From: Balaenoptera acutorostrata
Lineage: Eukaryota > Chordata > Mammalia > Artiodactyla > Balaenopteridae
NCBI RefSeq assembly: GCF_949987535.1
Contig: NC_080066.1
Location: forward strand, 92,771,600 to 92,835,599
DNA length: 64,000 nucleotides
Direction of reading: 5' to 3'
Part shown: in pieces, positions 60,901 to 62,985 of the stretch
Position numbering within the stretch: position 1 is the stretch's first letter
How the letters are laid out: every line of letters starts with the position of its first letter
The notes under the pieces: model-generated
What the model saw: only the letters and a program-made list of their open reading frames with translations
Databases searched by the model: none
What the model was told of the DNA's origin: nothing
Position numbers and translations under genes: made by a program

Positions 60901-62179
60901 GAGGCAGACATCTTTGCACTTAAGACAGTTGAGGTTCAGGGGAACATCCCTGCCAGTGGTTCTGCAAGCATCTCTTAGCCCCCAGCATTTCCAGAACAGT
61001 GCACTTGGGTTAGCATAAAAAGTCAGGGCTTCTGGGAGGCTGGTTCTAGCCCTTTAACAAGGAGGGACGGTTATCAGGGAATCAGCCCTTTCACTGTTCC
61101 TTAAGAGAGTTGAGTTAGTGAGAAAAATATTCATCAGCAGTTCTTTTAACCCACTGTGAGGAAGATTCAAAACACTGAAGGAAGGTGTTTGGGGTGTCAG
61201 GGAAGGGGAAACAGCAAACTTTTCACCAACCCTGATACGTACAGCCTTCTAACATTATTGGTGATGATAATACTGTACACATAGAGTGAATATGAAGTCA
61301 TTTTCTAGAGCAGTTTGCCTTCAGTTTTACATCCAGTAGGCTCTAATGGTGTCCTTCTTCCCCTCCATCCTTTTAAGGCTTCTATTGTGGCTGAGGCCTA
61401 TGACTTTGTTCCTGATTGGGCTGAAATTCTATACCAACAAGTGATTCTTAAAGGAGACTTTAATTACTTGGAAGAATTTAAGCAGCAAAGGTTATTAAGA
61501 TCCAGTATATTTGAAGAAATTTCAATAAAGTAAGTATTAAAATGCCTCAGCTTTCAGATCAGGCACGGGTAAGAATTTTATGACTACGTATAACATGCCT
61601 ATAGGCTACCCCTCTGCTTGAGATGGCAAAGAGATGTCAAGAATACCCAGAAAGACAATCTTTTAACAAATTTATGCAAACAGATGAATGAGAATAGTTT
61701 GCTTATGGTGCTCTGTACTTAAAATGGGAGGAGAGCTACTCAGCTTGTCTGAGGTGCCAAAAACACTAAACATCAGAGGTCCCCTTTGGATTACTGAAAT
61801 TATTCTAATTAAGGCCAGCATTAAGATACTCATTTTTAATGAAATAACTTCATTGTCTATCAATCAAGCACTCCCTAATAGTCTGAATTTCTCAGATTCA
61901 AGCACCTTCTCCTCTATAGACAGTGATAAGTATCAGAGCTGATAGCCCTCATTCAAGATACAGTATCTTAACCTGTACGTTCTTGTTTCTTTGTCTAGAT
62001 GTAAACATCATCAGCCTACTGACTTAGTTGTGAAAAACTTGAAGAAGTTACTCACATATTGTGAAGATGTCTACTTGTATTACAAGCTGGCATATGAACA
62101 CAAATTTTATGACGTTGTAAATGTGCTTCTGAAGGACCCTCAGACAGGTTGCTGTCTAAAGGACATGCTAGCAGGTTAG
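1260..62179 (+). CDS. SPG11: SPG11 (spatacsin), exons 9-40, C-terminal three quarters, intact
   Basis: Thirty-two exons join to 5,612 coding bases: about 1,869 codons and a TAG stop. The protein is recognised as spatacsin by near-identity to the remembered human protein (2,443 residues) along its whole length, including the C-terminal end CCLKDMLAG. Exon phases agree at every junction and no exon has a frameshift or stop. The first exon opens in phase 1, matching human exon 9 (about residue 579), so roughly 578 residues lie upstream of the window. Known role: spatacsin is a large, mostly helical protein that works with spastizin (ZFYVE26) and the AP-5 adaptor on late endosomes and lysosomes, in autophagic lysosome reformation. 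Loss in humans causes hereditary spastic paraplegia type 11. The conserved Spatacsin_C region falls in about exons 33-40. The identification is very secure; function is carried over from the family. Confidence 0.98.
1416..1824. other. intron 9, with a short CA microsatellite
   Basis: A CA run of about 20 bases lies at 1765-1785. Nothing else recognised. Confidence 0.7.
1825..2000 (+). CDS. SPG11: SPG11 exon 10
   Basis: Acceptor ttttccatag, donor gag|gtaaat. It encodes [12 protein letters not shown] through IWEKLSIE and ends on a codon boundary. The upstream ATA within the intron is not a start; the exon is internal. Confidence 0.95.
2001..3667. other. intron 10
   Basis: Contains the L2-like repeat at 3020-3560. 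Nothing recognised in 2001-3019. Confidence 0.6.
3020..3560 (-). repeat. L2-like ancient LINE fragment
   Basis: Text resembles reverse L2 3' ends: ccttcagtggctctgc near 3040, then pyrimidine-rich sequence and cctcctagagagcagag. Diverged; family call tentative. Confidence 0.45.
3668..3844 (+). CDS. SPG11: SPG11 exon 11
   Basis: Acceptor ctttcctag, donor atg|gtaagt. Exactly 59 codons, phase 0 to 0, from EVIANAIL to ELLKNM. No ATG-initiated frame of useful length covers it, so it is identified by homology and splice sites. Confidence 0.95.
3845..4718. other. intron 11, nothing recognised
   Basis: AT-rich intron sequence with no repeat or gene that I recognise. Confidence 0.6.
4719..4790 (+). 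CDS. SPG11: SPG11 exon 12 (small, 24 codons)
   Basis: Acceptor tttacttcag, donor ttg|gtaggt. It encodes [10 protein letters not shown] through NIRDFL. A second GT four bases downstream (gtag|gtaaag) looks like a donor but would break the frame into exon 13. Confidence 0.93.
5080..5207 (+). CDS. SPG11: SPG11 exon 13
   Basis: Acceptor ttattcaag, donor ccag|gtagtc, phase 0 to 2. It encodes [16 protein letters not shown] through QIQSFP and ends with AG of an Arg codon completed by exon 14. Confidence 0.94.
5208..5527. other. intron 13, nothing recognised
   Basis: A 320-base intron between gtagtc and ctcttttag. No repeat seen. Confidence 0.6.
5528..5709 (+). CDS. SPG11: SPG11 exon 14, followed by a GC donor
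   Basis: Acceptor ctcttttag. It encodes [12 protein letters not shown] through LLPRISPE. The 3' boundary is fixed by the next exon, which supplies the last two bases of a Glu codon. This places the junction at gaag|gcaagt, a GC donor with an otherwise ideal consensus. No in-frame GT donor fits nearby. Confidence 0.93.
5710..6444 (+). other. intron 14, GC-AG type
   Basis: Starts gcaagt and ends atatag. The U1-pairing positions other than +2 are ideal, as is typical of genuine GC-AG introns. No repeats recognised inside. Confidence 0.85.
6445..6658 (+). CDS. SPG11: SPG11 exon 15
   Basis: Acceptor cttaatatag, donor ccag|gtactg, phase 1 to 2. It encodes [13 protein letters not shown] through RNEILDMLA. 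The reading frame stays open for about 150 bases past the donor, but homology stops at the donor. Confidence 0.95.
7133..7498 (+). mobile_element. CHR-type SINE (tRNA-derived)
   Basis: Starts ggacttccctggtggcgcag with A-box and B-box (gggtttgagccc) sequences, and ends in AAATA repeats. An imperfect duplication of atttctaaaaataattgtta flanks it (7113-7132 and about 7499-7529). A longer, older copy than its neighbour. Confidence 0.88.
7580..7900 (+). mobile_element. CHR-type SINE with intact tail signals
   Basis: tRNA-like head, body ending in gacccaacatagc, and a tail of AATAAA repeats, then TCTTT and poly(A). The TSD aaaaatggttgaata is seen at 7565-7579 and about 7901-7915. This is the regular tail layout: poly(A) signal, Pol III stop, A-tail. 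Confidence 0.92.
8027..8455 (-). mobile_element. CHR-type SINE with a 3'-transduced segment
   Basis: The reverse SINE body is about 8135-8455. Its own A-tail is the T-run at about 8110-8134. Beyond this lie about 70 non-SINE bases (about 8041-8109) and a second A-tail (T-run 8022-8036). A perfect 16-bp TSD, tcccatgtattctttt, at 8011-8026 and 8456-8471 encloses all of it. One insertion carrying foreign 3' flank is the simplest reading. Confidence 0.85.
8755..9860 (+). mobile_element. old L1 ORF2/3' region, sense, interrupted by a SINE
   Basis: Diverged ORF2-like text (gataaaattcaacatctat, then accagatattaaaac and caacaaatggggttgggat). It continues on both sides of the SINE at 9217-9573. L1M class by divergence. 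Confidence 0.7.
9217..9573 (-). mobile_element. CHR-type SINE inserted in an old L1
   Basis: Reverse SINE ending ccaccggggaagccc. TSD gaaacagactt at 9206-9216 and 9574-9584. Confidence 0.88.
9862..10165. other. unassigned segment inside the old L1
   Basis: GC-richer sequence between two L1 blocks. I do not recognise it as L1, SINE or gene. It may be an old insertion or an LTR fragment. Confidence 0.35.
10166..10740 (+). mobile_element. old L1 3' end, sense
   Basis: Typical L1M 3' text: acatttcacaaaagaggaag, ggccaataaacatatgagaa, then gataaatcacacaatgg and a 3' UTR with ggatagtggttacctctg. Continuation of the block ending near 9860. 10741-11195 shows nothing recognised. Confidence 0.7.
11196..11399 (+). 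CDS. SPG11: SPG11 exon 16
   Basis: Acceptor cccaatag, donor acaa|gtgagt, phase 2 to 2. It encodes [15 protein letters not shown] through LYVFLDYY. It follows the repeat-rich 4.5-kb intron 15. Confidence 0.95.
11400..12725. other. intron 16
   Basis: Contains the MIR at 11925-12130. Nothing else recognised. Confidence 0.6.
11925..12130 (-). repeat. MIR SINE
   Basis: MIR signatures: tgagtgcttacagtgttc, ttacatgcattatctc, ccctgtgaggtgg, cagatgaggaaactgaagc. Old. Confidence 0.75.
12726..12832 (+). CDS. SPG11: SPG11 exon 17
   Basis: Acceptor atatacag, donor acag|gtatgg, phase 2 to 1. It encodes [17 protein letters not shown] through QVSSNLT. Confidence 0.95.
12833..13690. other. first part of intron 17, nothing recognised
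   Basis: No clear repeat or gene. Includes two T- or A-rich runs near 13440-13530 and 13615-13630. Confidence 0.5.
13780..14570 (-). repeat. ancient L1/HAL1-like fragment
   Basis: Reverse LINE-like text (tttcattgtatagaaatag, cattaaggctgttttcaat, taatttgcatttctttattg). Strongly diverged; family uncertain. Confidence 0.45.
14660..14805 (+). CDS. SPG11: SPG11 exon 18
   Basis: Acceptor atttttcag, donor ccag|gtatgg, phase 1 to 0. It encodes [13 protein letters not shown] through YAPGGVSQ. Confidence 0.95.
15001..15155. mobile_element. MER2-like DNA transposon, internally deleted
   Basis: The end sequence cagccctccatat and the segments gacttgaacatcc, attttggcatc and ggaaccaatcccctgtggata match the remembered MER2 (Tigger-related) consensus. 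Only about 155 of some 345 bases remain. The 5' end is followed by its own inverted copy. Confidence 0.7.
15004..15056. repeat. 16-bp perfect inverted repeat (hairpin)
   Basis: 15004-15019 and 15041-15056 are exact reverse complements with a 21-base loop, lying within the MER2-like element. Confidence 0.85.
15735..15850 (-). repeat. MIR fragment
   Basis: Contains gatgaggaaactgaagcc, gcccaaggtcatacagct and a diverged continuation. Confidence 0.65.
15931..16266 (+). mobile_element. CHR-type SINE with a short 3'-transduced segment
   Basis: A young-looking copy starting gggcttccctggtggcgcag. Its A-tail (16204-16218) is followed by 36 non-SINE bases (16219-16254) and a second A-run (16255-16266). 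A perfect 14-bp TSD gaaaaaaggactta (15917-15930, 16267-16280) encloses everything. The extra segment contains TCTTT, a Pol III stop-like motif. Confidence 0.88.
16333..16494 (+). CDS. SPG11: SPG11 exon 19
   Basis: Acceptor ttttatttag, donor tcag|gtacag. Exactly 54 codons, phase 0 to 0, from [10 protein letters not shown] to ITLYHLIQ. The acceptor lies only about 65 bases past the tail of an intronic SINE. Confidence 0.95.
16495..17121. other. start of intron 19, nothing recognised
   Basis: No repeat or gene recognised. Confidence 0.5.
17133..17362 (+). mobile_element. CHR-related SINE, ctggtggtccag subtype
   Basis: Head tttccctggtggtccagtgg, B-box gggtttgatccc, short body, poly(A). TSD aatgtgagaga at 17122-17132 and 17363-17373. 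Confidence 0.88.
18063..18193 (+). mobile_element. short CHR-related SINE
   Basis: Head gaattccatggctgtccag, B-box ggttcaatccc, and a tail of ATACATACAT-type repeats. TSD aaaattaaagctgct at 18048-18062 and 18194-18208. 17374-18047 and 18209-18834 hold nothing clear. Confidence 0.88.
18835..18901 (+). CDS. SPG11: SPG11 exon 20 (67 bp)
   Basis: Acceptor cccctttttcag, donor ggag|gtaagt, phase 0 to 1. It encodes [17 protein letters not shown] to TIG. This is the smallest exon in the window, between two large introns. Confidence 0.94.
19040..20763 (-). mobile_element. chimeric L1 insertion: two L1 pieces and a transduced segment in one TSD
   Basis: Read on the minus strand: a 5'-truncated L1 (20763 to about 19935) with its own A-tail; about 220 unique bases (about 19693-19917) with AATAAA near the end; a poly(A) (T-run 19680-19691); then a second 5'-truncated L1 (19680 to 19040) with its A-tail. 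A perfect 15-bp TSD tggaaaacattttct at 19025-19039 and 20764-20778 brackets the whole. Confidence 0.8.
19486..19524. repeat. TA microsatellite in the L1 3' end
   Basis: 39 bases of alternating T and A, at the place where the paired L1 copy has a shorter TA run (about 20399-20411). Confidence 0.9.
20925..21130 (+). repeat. MIR SINE
   Basis: Contains gttaagagcataggtattgg, ctctaccatgtaatagctg, gaccttgggcaa and a diverged 3' part. Confidence 0.75.
21405..21470 (+). repeat. MIR 3' fragment
   Basis: gcctagtgcagtgccgggcc then atagatattcaatcgatatt, the usual MIR end. Confidence 0.55.
21471..23082. other. end of intron 20, nothing recognised
   Basis: 1.6 kb with no SINE or L1 that I recognise. Confidence 0.5.
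23083..23248 (+). CDS. SPG11: SPG11 exon 21
   Basis: Acceptor ctttccccccag, donor agct|gtgagt, phase 1 to 2. It encodes [16 protein letters not shown] through SKTPKQ. Confidence 0.95.
23478..23586 (-). mobile_element. tRNA-derived SINE fragment
   Basis: Reverse of the CHR-related head: gggattgaaccc (B-box) and ccactggaccgccaggga (A-box end). No clear TSD. The rest of intron 21 to 24380 shows nothing recognised. Confidence 0.75.
24381..24586 (+). CDS. SPG11: SPG11 exon 22
   Basis: Acceptor tctttttcag, donor ctag|gtacag, phase 2 to 1. It encodes [15 protein letters not shown] through NVIRESL. One of the most conserved stretches of spatacsin. Confidence 0.95.
24822..25165 (-). mobile_element. 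CHR-type SINE in intron 22
   Basis: Reverse SINE with a long TTTA tail (24850-24904). TSD tcttgaccatat at 24810-24821 and 25166-25177. About ten bases (aagggaacgc) separate the AAAT tail from the outer poly(A). It ends 35 bases before exon 23. Confidence 0.9.
25201..25309 (+). CDS. SPG11: SPG11 exon 23
   Basis: Acceptor tttcttatag, donor agag|gtttgt (weak at +3 to +6), phase 1 to 2. It encodes [16 protein letters not shown] through SIQQQEVK. The acceptor is about 35 bases after an antisense SINE. Confidence 0.94.
25310..26240. other. intron 23, nothing recognised
   Basis: No repeat or gene recognised. A C-rich tract lies just before exon 24. Confidence 0.5.
26241..26400 (+). CDS. SPG11: SPG11 exon 24
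   Basis: Acceptor caattatag after a C-rich tract, donor ggag|gtaagc, phase 2 to 0. It encodes [15 protein letters not shown] through HNYHPEE. Confidence 0.95.
26401..26776. other. intron 24, nothing recognised
   Basis: No repeat or gene recognised. Confidence 0.5.
26777..27049 (+). CDS. SPG11: SPG11 exon 25
   Basis: Acceptor gttttctag, donor ccag|gtgaga. Exactly 91 codons, phase 0 to 0, from [13 protein letters not shown] to SVLASCVQ. Confidence 0.95.
27050..27553. other. intron 25, nothing recognised
   Basis: No repeat or gene recognised. Confidence 0.5.
27554..27754 (+). CDS. SPG11: SPG11 exon 26
   Basis: Acceptor cactggcag, donor taag|gtagtg. Exactly 67 codons, phase 0 to 0, from [15 protein letters not shown] to RGFQLFFK. 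Confidence 0.95.
27880..28140 (-). repeat. MIR-like fragment in intron 26
   Basis: Diverged version of the reverse MIR text: aagtgctttatatatatta, then cctcattttatcctcagag, aacttaagtaacatgccca. Tentative. Confidence 0.5.
28528..28635 (+). CDS. SPG11: SPG11 exon 27
   Basis: Acceptor tcctcaaag, donor aact|gtaagt. Exactly 36 codons, phase 0 to 0, from [16 protein letters not shown] to FQKSLET. The 15.3-kb intron 27 follows. Confidence 0.94.
28636..29546. other. start of intron 27, nothing recognised
   Basis: About 900 bases without a recognised repeat. The remainder of this 15.3-kb intron is almost entirely L1 and SINE. Confidence 0.5.
29547..29849 (+). mobile_element. CHR-type SINE
   Basis: Head ggggcttccttggtggtgcag, body and AAAT tail. 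No clean TSD. It forms an inverted pair with the SINE at 29888-30282. Confidence 0.85.
29888..30282 (-). mobile_element. CHR-type SINE with an extended tail, inside old L1
   Basis: Reverse SINE body is about 29940-30282. The TSD taccatcttaacc lies at 29875-29887 and 30283-30295. Between the AAAT tail and the TSD lies a non-SINE stretch (about 29897-29921) with its own A- and T-runs. Confidence 0.85.
32042..32152 (-). mobile_element. short CHR-related SINE inside old L1
   Basis: Reverse: ttggctgcaccatgtgg, then gggattgaacccc and ctgccagggaagtcc. Flanked by near-copies of ttattcttttt. Confidence 0.8.
33641..34196. mobile_element. Tigger1-like DNA transposon end, split by a SINE
   Basis: gggcatacctttgagatatt then caataaagtgaatatcgc, and after the SINE acactatactgtagtctgtt and actttattgctaaaaaatg match the remembered Tigger1 terminal part. 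It is cut off at 34196 by L1. Confidence 0.65.
33761..34093 (+). mobile_element. CHR-type SINE, young copy with intact tail
   Basis: Near-perfect copy; tail AATAAA repeats, TCTTT, poly(A). Perfect TSD aaaagttatgttta at 33747-33760 and 34094-34107, inside the Tigger1-like element. Confidence 0.93.
34197..35494 (-). mobile_element. L1 ORF2 fragment, antisense, cut at both ends
   Basis: About 1.3 kb closely similar to 36303-37614 of the neighbouring L1. It has no 3' UTR or A-tail of its own. Its left end abuts Tigger1-like sequence with short shared bases; its right end abuts a 19-base T-run. Confidence 0.85.
35495..35805 (-). other. unique segment with poly(A), next to the L1 3' end
   Basis: Read on the minus strand this follows the large L1's 3' end and closes with a 19-base poly(A) (T-run 35495-35513). 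It holds a 63-bp direct repeat. It could be a 3' transduction of the large L1. Confidence 0.6.
35624..35768. repeat. 63-bp direct repeat, 82-bp period
   Basis: 35624-35686 and 35706-35768 match at all but one base (aacgtc versus aatgtc). Confidence 0.9.
38672..38970 (-). mobile_element. tRNA-derived SINE inside L1 ORF2
   Basis: Reverse: ttggttgcaccgggtctt, repeated gggctccttagttg units, gggatcgaagccggg (B-box) and ccaccagggaagtccc. TSD poorly defined in T-rich flank. Confidence 0.82.
39422..39857 (-). mobile_element. tRNA-derived SINE with expanded internal repeats, inside L1 ORF2
   Basis: 436 bases, longer than the other copies (about 300). The centre holds many tandem variants of ctctagttgtggc. 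Perfect 18-bp TSD ttcctgtaattgatttct at 39404-39421 and 39858-39875. Confidence 0.92.
40641..41510 (-). pseudogene. L1 ORF1 remnant
   Basis: Fragments resemble ORF1p: a coiled-coil-like segment ([18 protein letters not shown]) and the RNA-binding C-terminal part with [16 protein letters not shown]. Broken into several frames. Confidence 0.8.
41895..42765 (-). mobile_element. old L1M 3' fragment, antisense
   Basis: Diverged reverse L1 text (tagtgctgaataatac, atcttggttgcttccaag, cattcccaccagcagtg). 42766-42952 holds nothing clear. Confidence 0.75.
42969..43260 (+). mobile_element. CHR-type SINE
   Basis: Full copy with perfect 16-bp TSD aagaactaatgctctg at 42953-42968 and 43261-43276. Confidence 0.93.
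43277..43905. other. end of intron 27, nothing recognised
   Basis: No repeat recognised. Ends in the exon 28 acceptor with a nine-T tract. Confidence 0.5.
43906..44068 (+). CDS. SPG11: SPG11 exon 28
   Basis: Acceptor tttttttcatag, donor gacg|gtaaga, phase 0 to 1. It encodes [16 protein letters not shown] through GIEHLFSD. Confidence 0.95.
44069..45290. other. intron 28 first part, nothing recognised
   Basis: No clear repeat or exon. Confidence 0.5.
45296..45675 (+). mobile_element. L1 3' end, sense
   Basis: Typical mammalian L1 3' UTR: tatgtggaatctaaagaac, agataccaggaacaaac, ttgtacacctgaaactgata, ending in A-rich sequence. 45676-46244 shows nothing recognised. Confidence 0.8.
46245..46459 (+). 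CDS. SPG11: SPG11 exon 29
   Basis: Acceptor tttggcacag, donor agag|gtatca, phase 1 to 0. It encodes [15 protein letters not shown] through DNLVIEE. Confidence 0.95.
46460..46909. other. intron 29, nothing recognised
   Basis: No repeat recognised. Confidence 0.5.
46910..47663 (+). CDS. SPG11: SPG11 exon 30 (largest, 754 bp)
   Basis: Acceptor atttcacag, donor agca|gtaagt, phase 0 to 1. It encodes [16 protein letters not shown] through PLRKVQS, about 251 residues (near 1710-1960). It includes a leucine- and glutamate-rich segment ([13 protein letters not shown]) and a run of five glutamates near the end. The open frame extends 5' of the acceptor, but that part is intron. Its size and place match the large exon 30 of human SPG11. 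Confidence 0.97.
47835..48145 (-). mobile_element. tRNA-derived SINE with an extended tail
   Basis: Reverse SINE with TTTA tail. Between that tail and the outer T-run (47831-47841) lie about 25 other bases (47842-47866), including the palindrome ctagagctctag. Flanks cacctatgtctttt (47821-47834) and catctaggtctttt (48146-48159) form a TSD with two differences. Confidence 0.82.
49051..49380 (-). mobile_element. CHR-type SINE inside old L1
   Basis: Reverse SINE ending gcaccagggaagccc, flanked by tggaag copies at 49041 and 49381 (TSD with one indel). Confidence 0.85.
49543..49856 (-). mobile_element. CHR-type SINE with an extended tail, inside old L1
   Basis: Perfect 14-bp TSD taatttgtgatttt at 49529-49542 and 49857-49870. 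About 20 bases (49549-49570) between TTTA tail and outer T-run are not SINE-like. Confidence 0.9.
51896..52450. other. intron 30 segment, nothing certain
   Basis: A CA run at about 52315-52336. Otherwise no repeat that I can name. Confidence 0.5.
52460..52581 (-). mobile_element. short L1 3' end fragment, antisense
   Basis: T-run then attggagtatggttgcttta, as in the L1 3' ends at 19040 and 19917. TSD atgtactat at 52451-52459 and 52582-52590: a very short truncated insertion. Confidence 0.8.
52591..53307. other. end of intron 30, nothing recognised
   Basis: No repeat recognised. Confidence 0.5.
53308..53447 (+). CDS. SPG11: SPG11 exon 31
   Basis: Acceptor gcttccag, donor caag|gtatgt, phase 1 to 0. 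It encodes [16 protein letters not shown] through LCLYALAK. It follows the 5.6-kb intron 30. Confidence 0.95.
53448..54200. other. intron 31, nothing recognised
   Basis: No repeat recognised. Confidence 0.5.
54201..54399 (+). CDS. SPG11: SPG11 exon 32
   Basis: Acceptor ttcctctcag, donor acag|gtgccc, phase 0 to 1. It encodes [16 protein letters not shown] through LLTPSEGT. The donor is weak beyond the GT; the junction is fixed by frame and homology. Confidence 0.93.
54400..54820. other. intron 32, nothing recognised
   Basis: No repeat recognised. Confidence 0.5.
54821..54958 (+). CDS. SPG11: SPG11 exon 33
   Basis: Acceptor ttctgtatag, donor tgca|gtaagt, phase 1 to 1. It encodes [16 protein letters not shown] through PHGELSC. 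Near the start of the conserved Spatacsin_C region. Confidence 0.95.
55240..55360 (-). repeat. MIR fragment in intron 33
   Basis: tgtccccattttagaagaag, gaaactgaagctt, gtggcagagctggcatttga: reverse MIR text. Confidence 0.65.
55390..55760 (-). repeat. ancient L1-like fragment
   Basis: Reverse LINE-like text (attgcttccaattttccgc, tgtgtgcacatccatggtt). Diverged. Confidence 0.5.
55928..56051 (+). mobile_element. short CHR-related SINE
   Basis: gaattccctggcggtccagtg, B-box gggttcgatccc, short AAAT tail. TSD aaacagccttctg (55915-55927) and aaatagccttctg (56052-56064), one difference. 56065-56879 shows nothing clear. Confidence 0.88.
56880..57013 (+). CDS. SPG11: SPG11 exon 34
   Basis: Acceptor cccacccag, donor ggtg|gtaagt, phase 1 to 0. 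It encodes [16 protein letters not shown] through EEYGLV. Part of the conserved C-terminal domain. Confidence 0.95.
57014..57782. other. intron 34, nothing recognised
   Basis: No repeat recognised. A 138-codon open frame running through it is not supported by homology. Confidence 0.5.
57783..57890 (+). CDS. SPG11: SPG11 exon 35
   Basis: Acceptor ccctttgtag, donor cccg|gtaggt. Exactly 36 codons, phase 0 to 0, from [13 protein letters not shown] to MRKKLDP. C-terminal domain. Confidence 0.95.
57891..58527. other. intron 35 first part, nothing recognised
   Basis: No repeat recognised. Confidence 0.5.
58528..58621 (+). mobile_element. short, internally deleted CHR-related SINE
   Basis: Head gacttccctggcggtccag, then jumps from the A-box region to gggaactaagatcccacat; the B-box region is missing. 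Flanks aaaaaccta near 58516 and 58622. Confidence 0.82.
58891..58996 (+). pseudogene. U6 snRNA retropseudogene
   Basis: 106 bases matching U6 from the 5' end (gtcctcgcttcggcagcaca) to gcgttccatattt, with about six differences including G3C and one inserted A. A poly(A) follows (58997-59009). TSD aagacacttgg (58880-58890) and aagacacctgg (59008-59018) show L1-mediated insertion. There is no recognisable U6 promoter upstream. Confidence 0.93.
59060..59480 (-). repeat. ancient L1/HAL1-like fragment
   Basis: Reverse LINE-like text (ggctacatggtgttctctt, gaagtggaatcgttagac, ccatttacactctcaccag). Diverged. Confidence 0.5.
59643..59811 (+). CDS. SPG11: SPG11 exon 36
   Basis: Acceptor ttctgggcag, donor tggg|gtgagc, phase 0 to 1. 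It encodes [15 protein letters not shown] through IESQPW. C-terminal domain. Confidence 0.95.
59812..60269. other. intron 36, nothing recognised
   Basis: No repeat recognised apart from a ten-base GT run near 60104. Confidence 0.5.
60270..60358 (+). CDS. SPG11: SPG11 exon 37 (89 bp)
   Basis: Acceptor cccctgcag, donor caag|gtaacc, phase 1 to 0. It encodes [14 protein letters not shown] through AAESYAK. Intron 37 after it is only 149 bases. Confidence 0.94.
60508..60663 (+). CDS. SPG11: SPG11 exon 38
   Basis: Acceptor atccttcag, donor ccag|gtgagc. Exactly 52 codons, phase 0 to 0, from [13 protein letters not shown] to [10 protein letters not shown]. Confidence 0.95.
60664..61377. other. intron 38, nothing recognised
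   Basis: No repeat recognised. Confidence 0.5.
61378..61529 (+). CDS. SPG11: SPG11 exon 39
   Basis: Acceptor ccttttaag, donor aaa|gtaagt, phase 0 to 2. It encodes [16 protein letters not shown] through SSIFEEISI. Confidence 0.95.
61530..61998. other. intron 39, nothing recognised
   Basis: No repeat recognised. Confidence 0.5.
61999..62179 (+). CDS. SPG11: SPG11 exon 40, last coding exon
   Basis: Acceptor tttgtctag. It completes a Lys codon, then [16 protein letters not shown], and ends CCLKDMLAG and TAG at 62177-62179. The C terminus matches human spatacsin. Confidence 0.96.
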
Positions 62180-62498
62180 CTGGATTCAGATGACATGAGG
62201 ATGGTTACTGCCAAGAATTCATACATGCCTGTTTTCTTATACTGAAATGAGGTACTGACAGATGTTTGTGGTCAGACTAGAGAAATGCCATGGGGATCTT
62301 TGATGTCTGATTGTAAAACCCCAGGACTGACCATACCAGTCCTTTGTGAATAGTGGGTGAAGGAGGAGAATTTTCACAAGGAAATTCCTATTTGAAAATA
62401 ATTATTCATCTATACCATTTTATATAGATATTGGTATTAAGATCAAAAGCTCCATCTTCCTCAGGATAGCTTCTACTTTGGGAGATGATACAATATTT

Positions 62499-62504
62499 AG
62501 TAAA
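62499..62504 (+). promoter_or_regulatory. candidate variant poly(A) signal AGTAAA for SPG11
   Basis: A variant poly(A) hexamer 320 bases after the stop codon. It would give a short 3' UTR, in line with my memory of the human transcript. Not proven. Confidence 0.3.
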
Positions 62505-62679
62505 GAATACCTGTGCCTGCAGATTCCAGTTTCAAAGGAATTTAATATTATTTACACAGTTAAGGAACAGATGATACATTTCCATTTATTAGAAACTGAT
62601 CTCTATAATAATTTTAAATTCAGTGTATGTCATTATCACTGCTAAGGAAATCTTAGCCCTTGTCTGCCTTAAAACAATC

Positions 62680-62685
62680 TTTATT
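62680..62685 (-). promoter_or_regulatory. candidate minus-strand AATAAA for a convergent gene
   Basis: TTTATT on the plus strand reads AATAAA on the minus strand. Another lies at 63265-63270. In human the neighbour converging on SPG11 is EIF3J. No EIF3J coding sequence is visible before 64000, so this is a synteny-based guess. Confidence 0.3.
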
Positions 62686-62979
62686 GGCTGTAATTATTGC
62701 TGTGTAGTCACTGCTTTCTGTTAATTCCTCAAATCATTTAGATGGTCCTGTCTTCCACTTAGTGGTCTACACAGCTTTGATTGAGGCTCCTAATTCCTGT
62801 GTAAGAGAAATTTAAAATATTTTTTGCTCTGTCCCTACTTCTGATTCTGTGGCAGTTTCAAAAAAAAAAGACTCCAACCACAGATTTGGTTAAATTGATT
62901 AAAAGAAAATATATAATACAGACGATCACTCTATCTCTGCTTACAGCCACAACCTGAGTTATAAGTTCAATTAACTCCA

Positions 62980-62985
62980 AATAAA
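62980..62985 (+). promoter_or_regulatory. first canonical AATAAA downstream of SPG11
   Basis: About 800 bases after the stop. A second lies at 63044-63049. Either may be a distal signal or may not be used. Confidence 0.3.

Larger units (their letters stand above)
62180..62980 (+). other. SPG11: SPG11 3' UTR and proximal downstream sequence
   Basis: Sequence after the stop codon. There is no AATAAA in the first 790 bases. The best early candidate signal is the variant AGTAAA at 62499-62504; the first canonical AATAAA is at 62980-62985. The exact transcript end cannot be set from sequence alone. Confidence 0.6.
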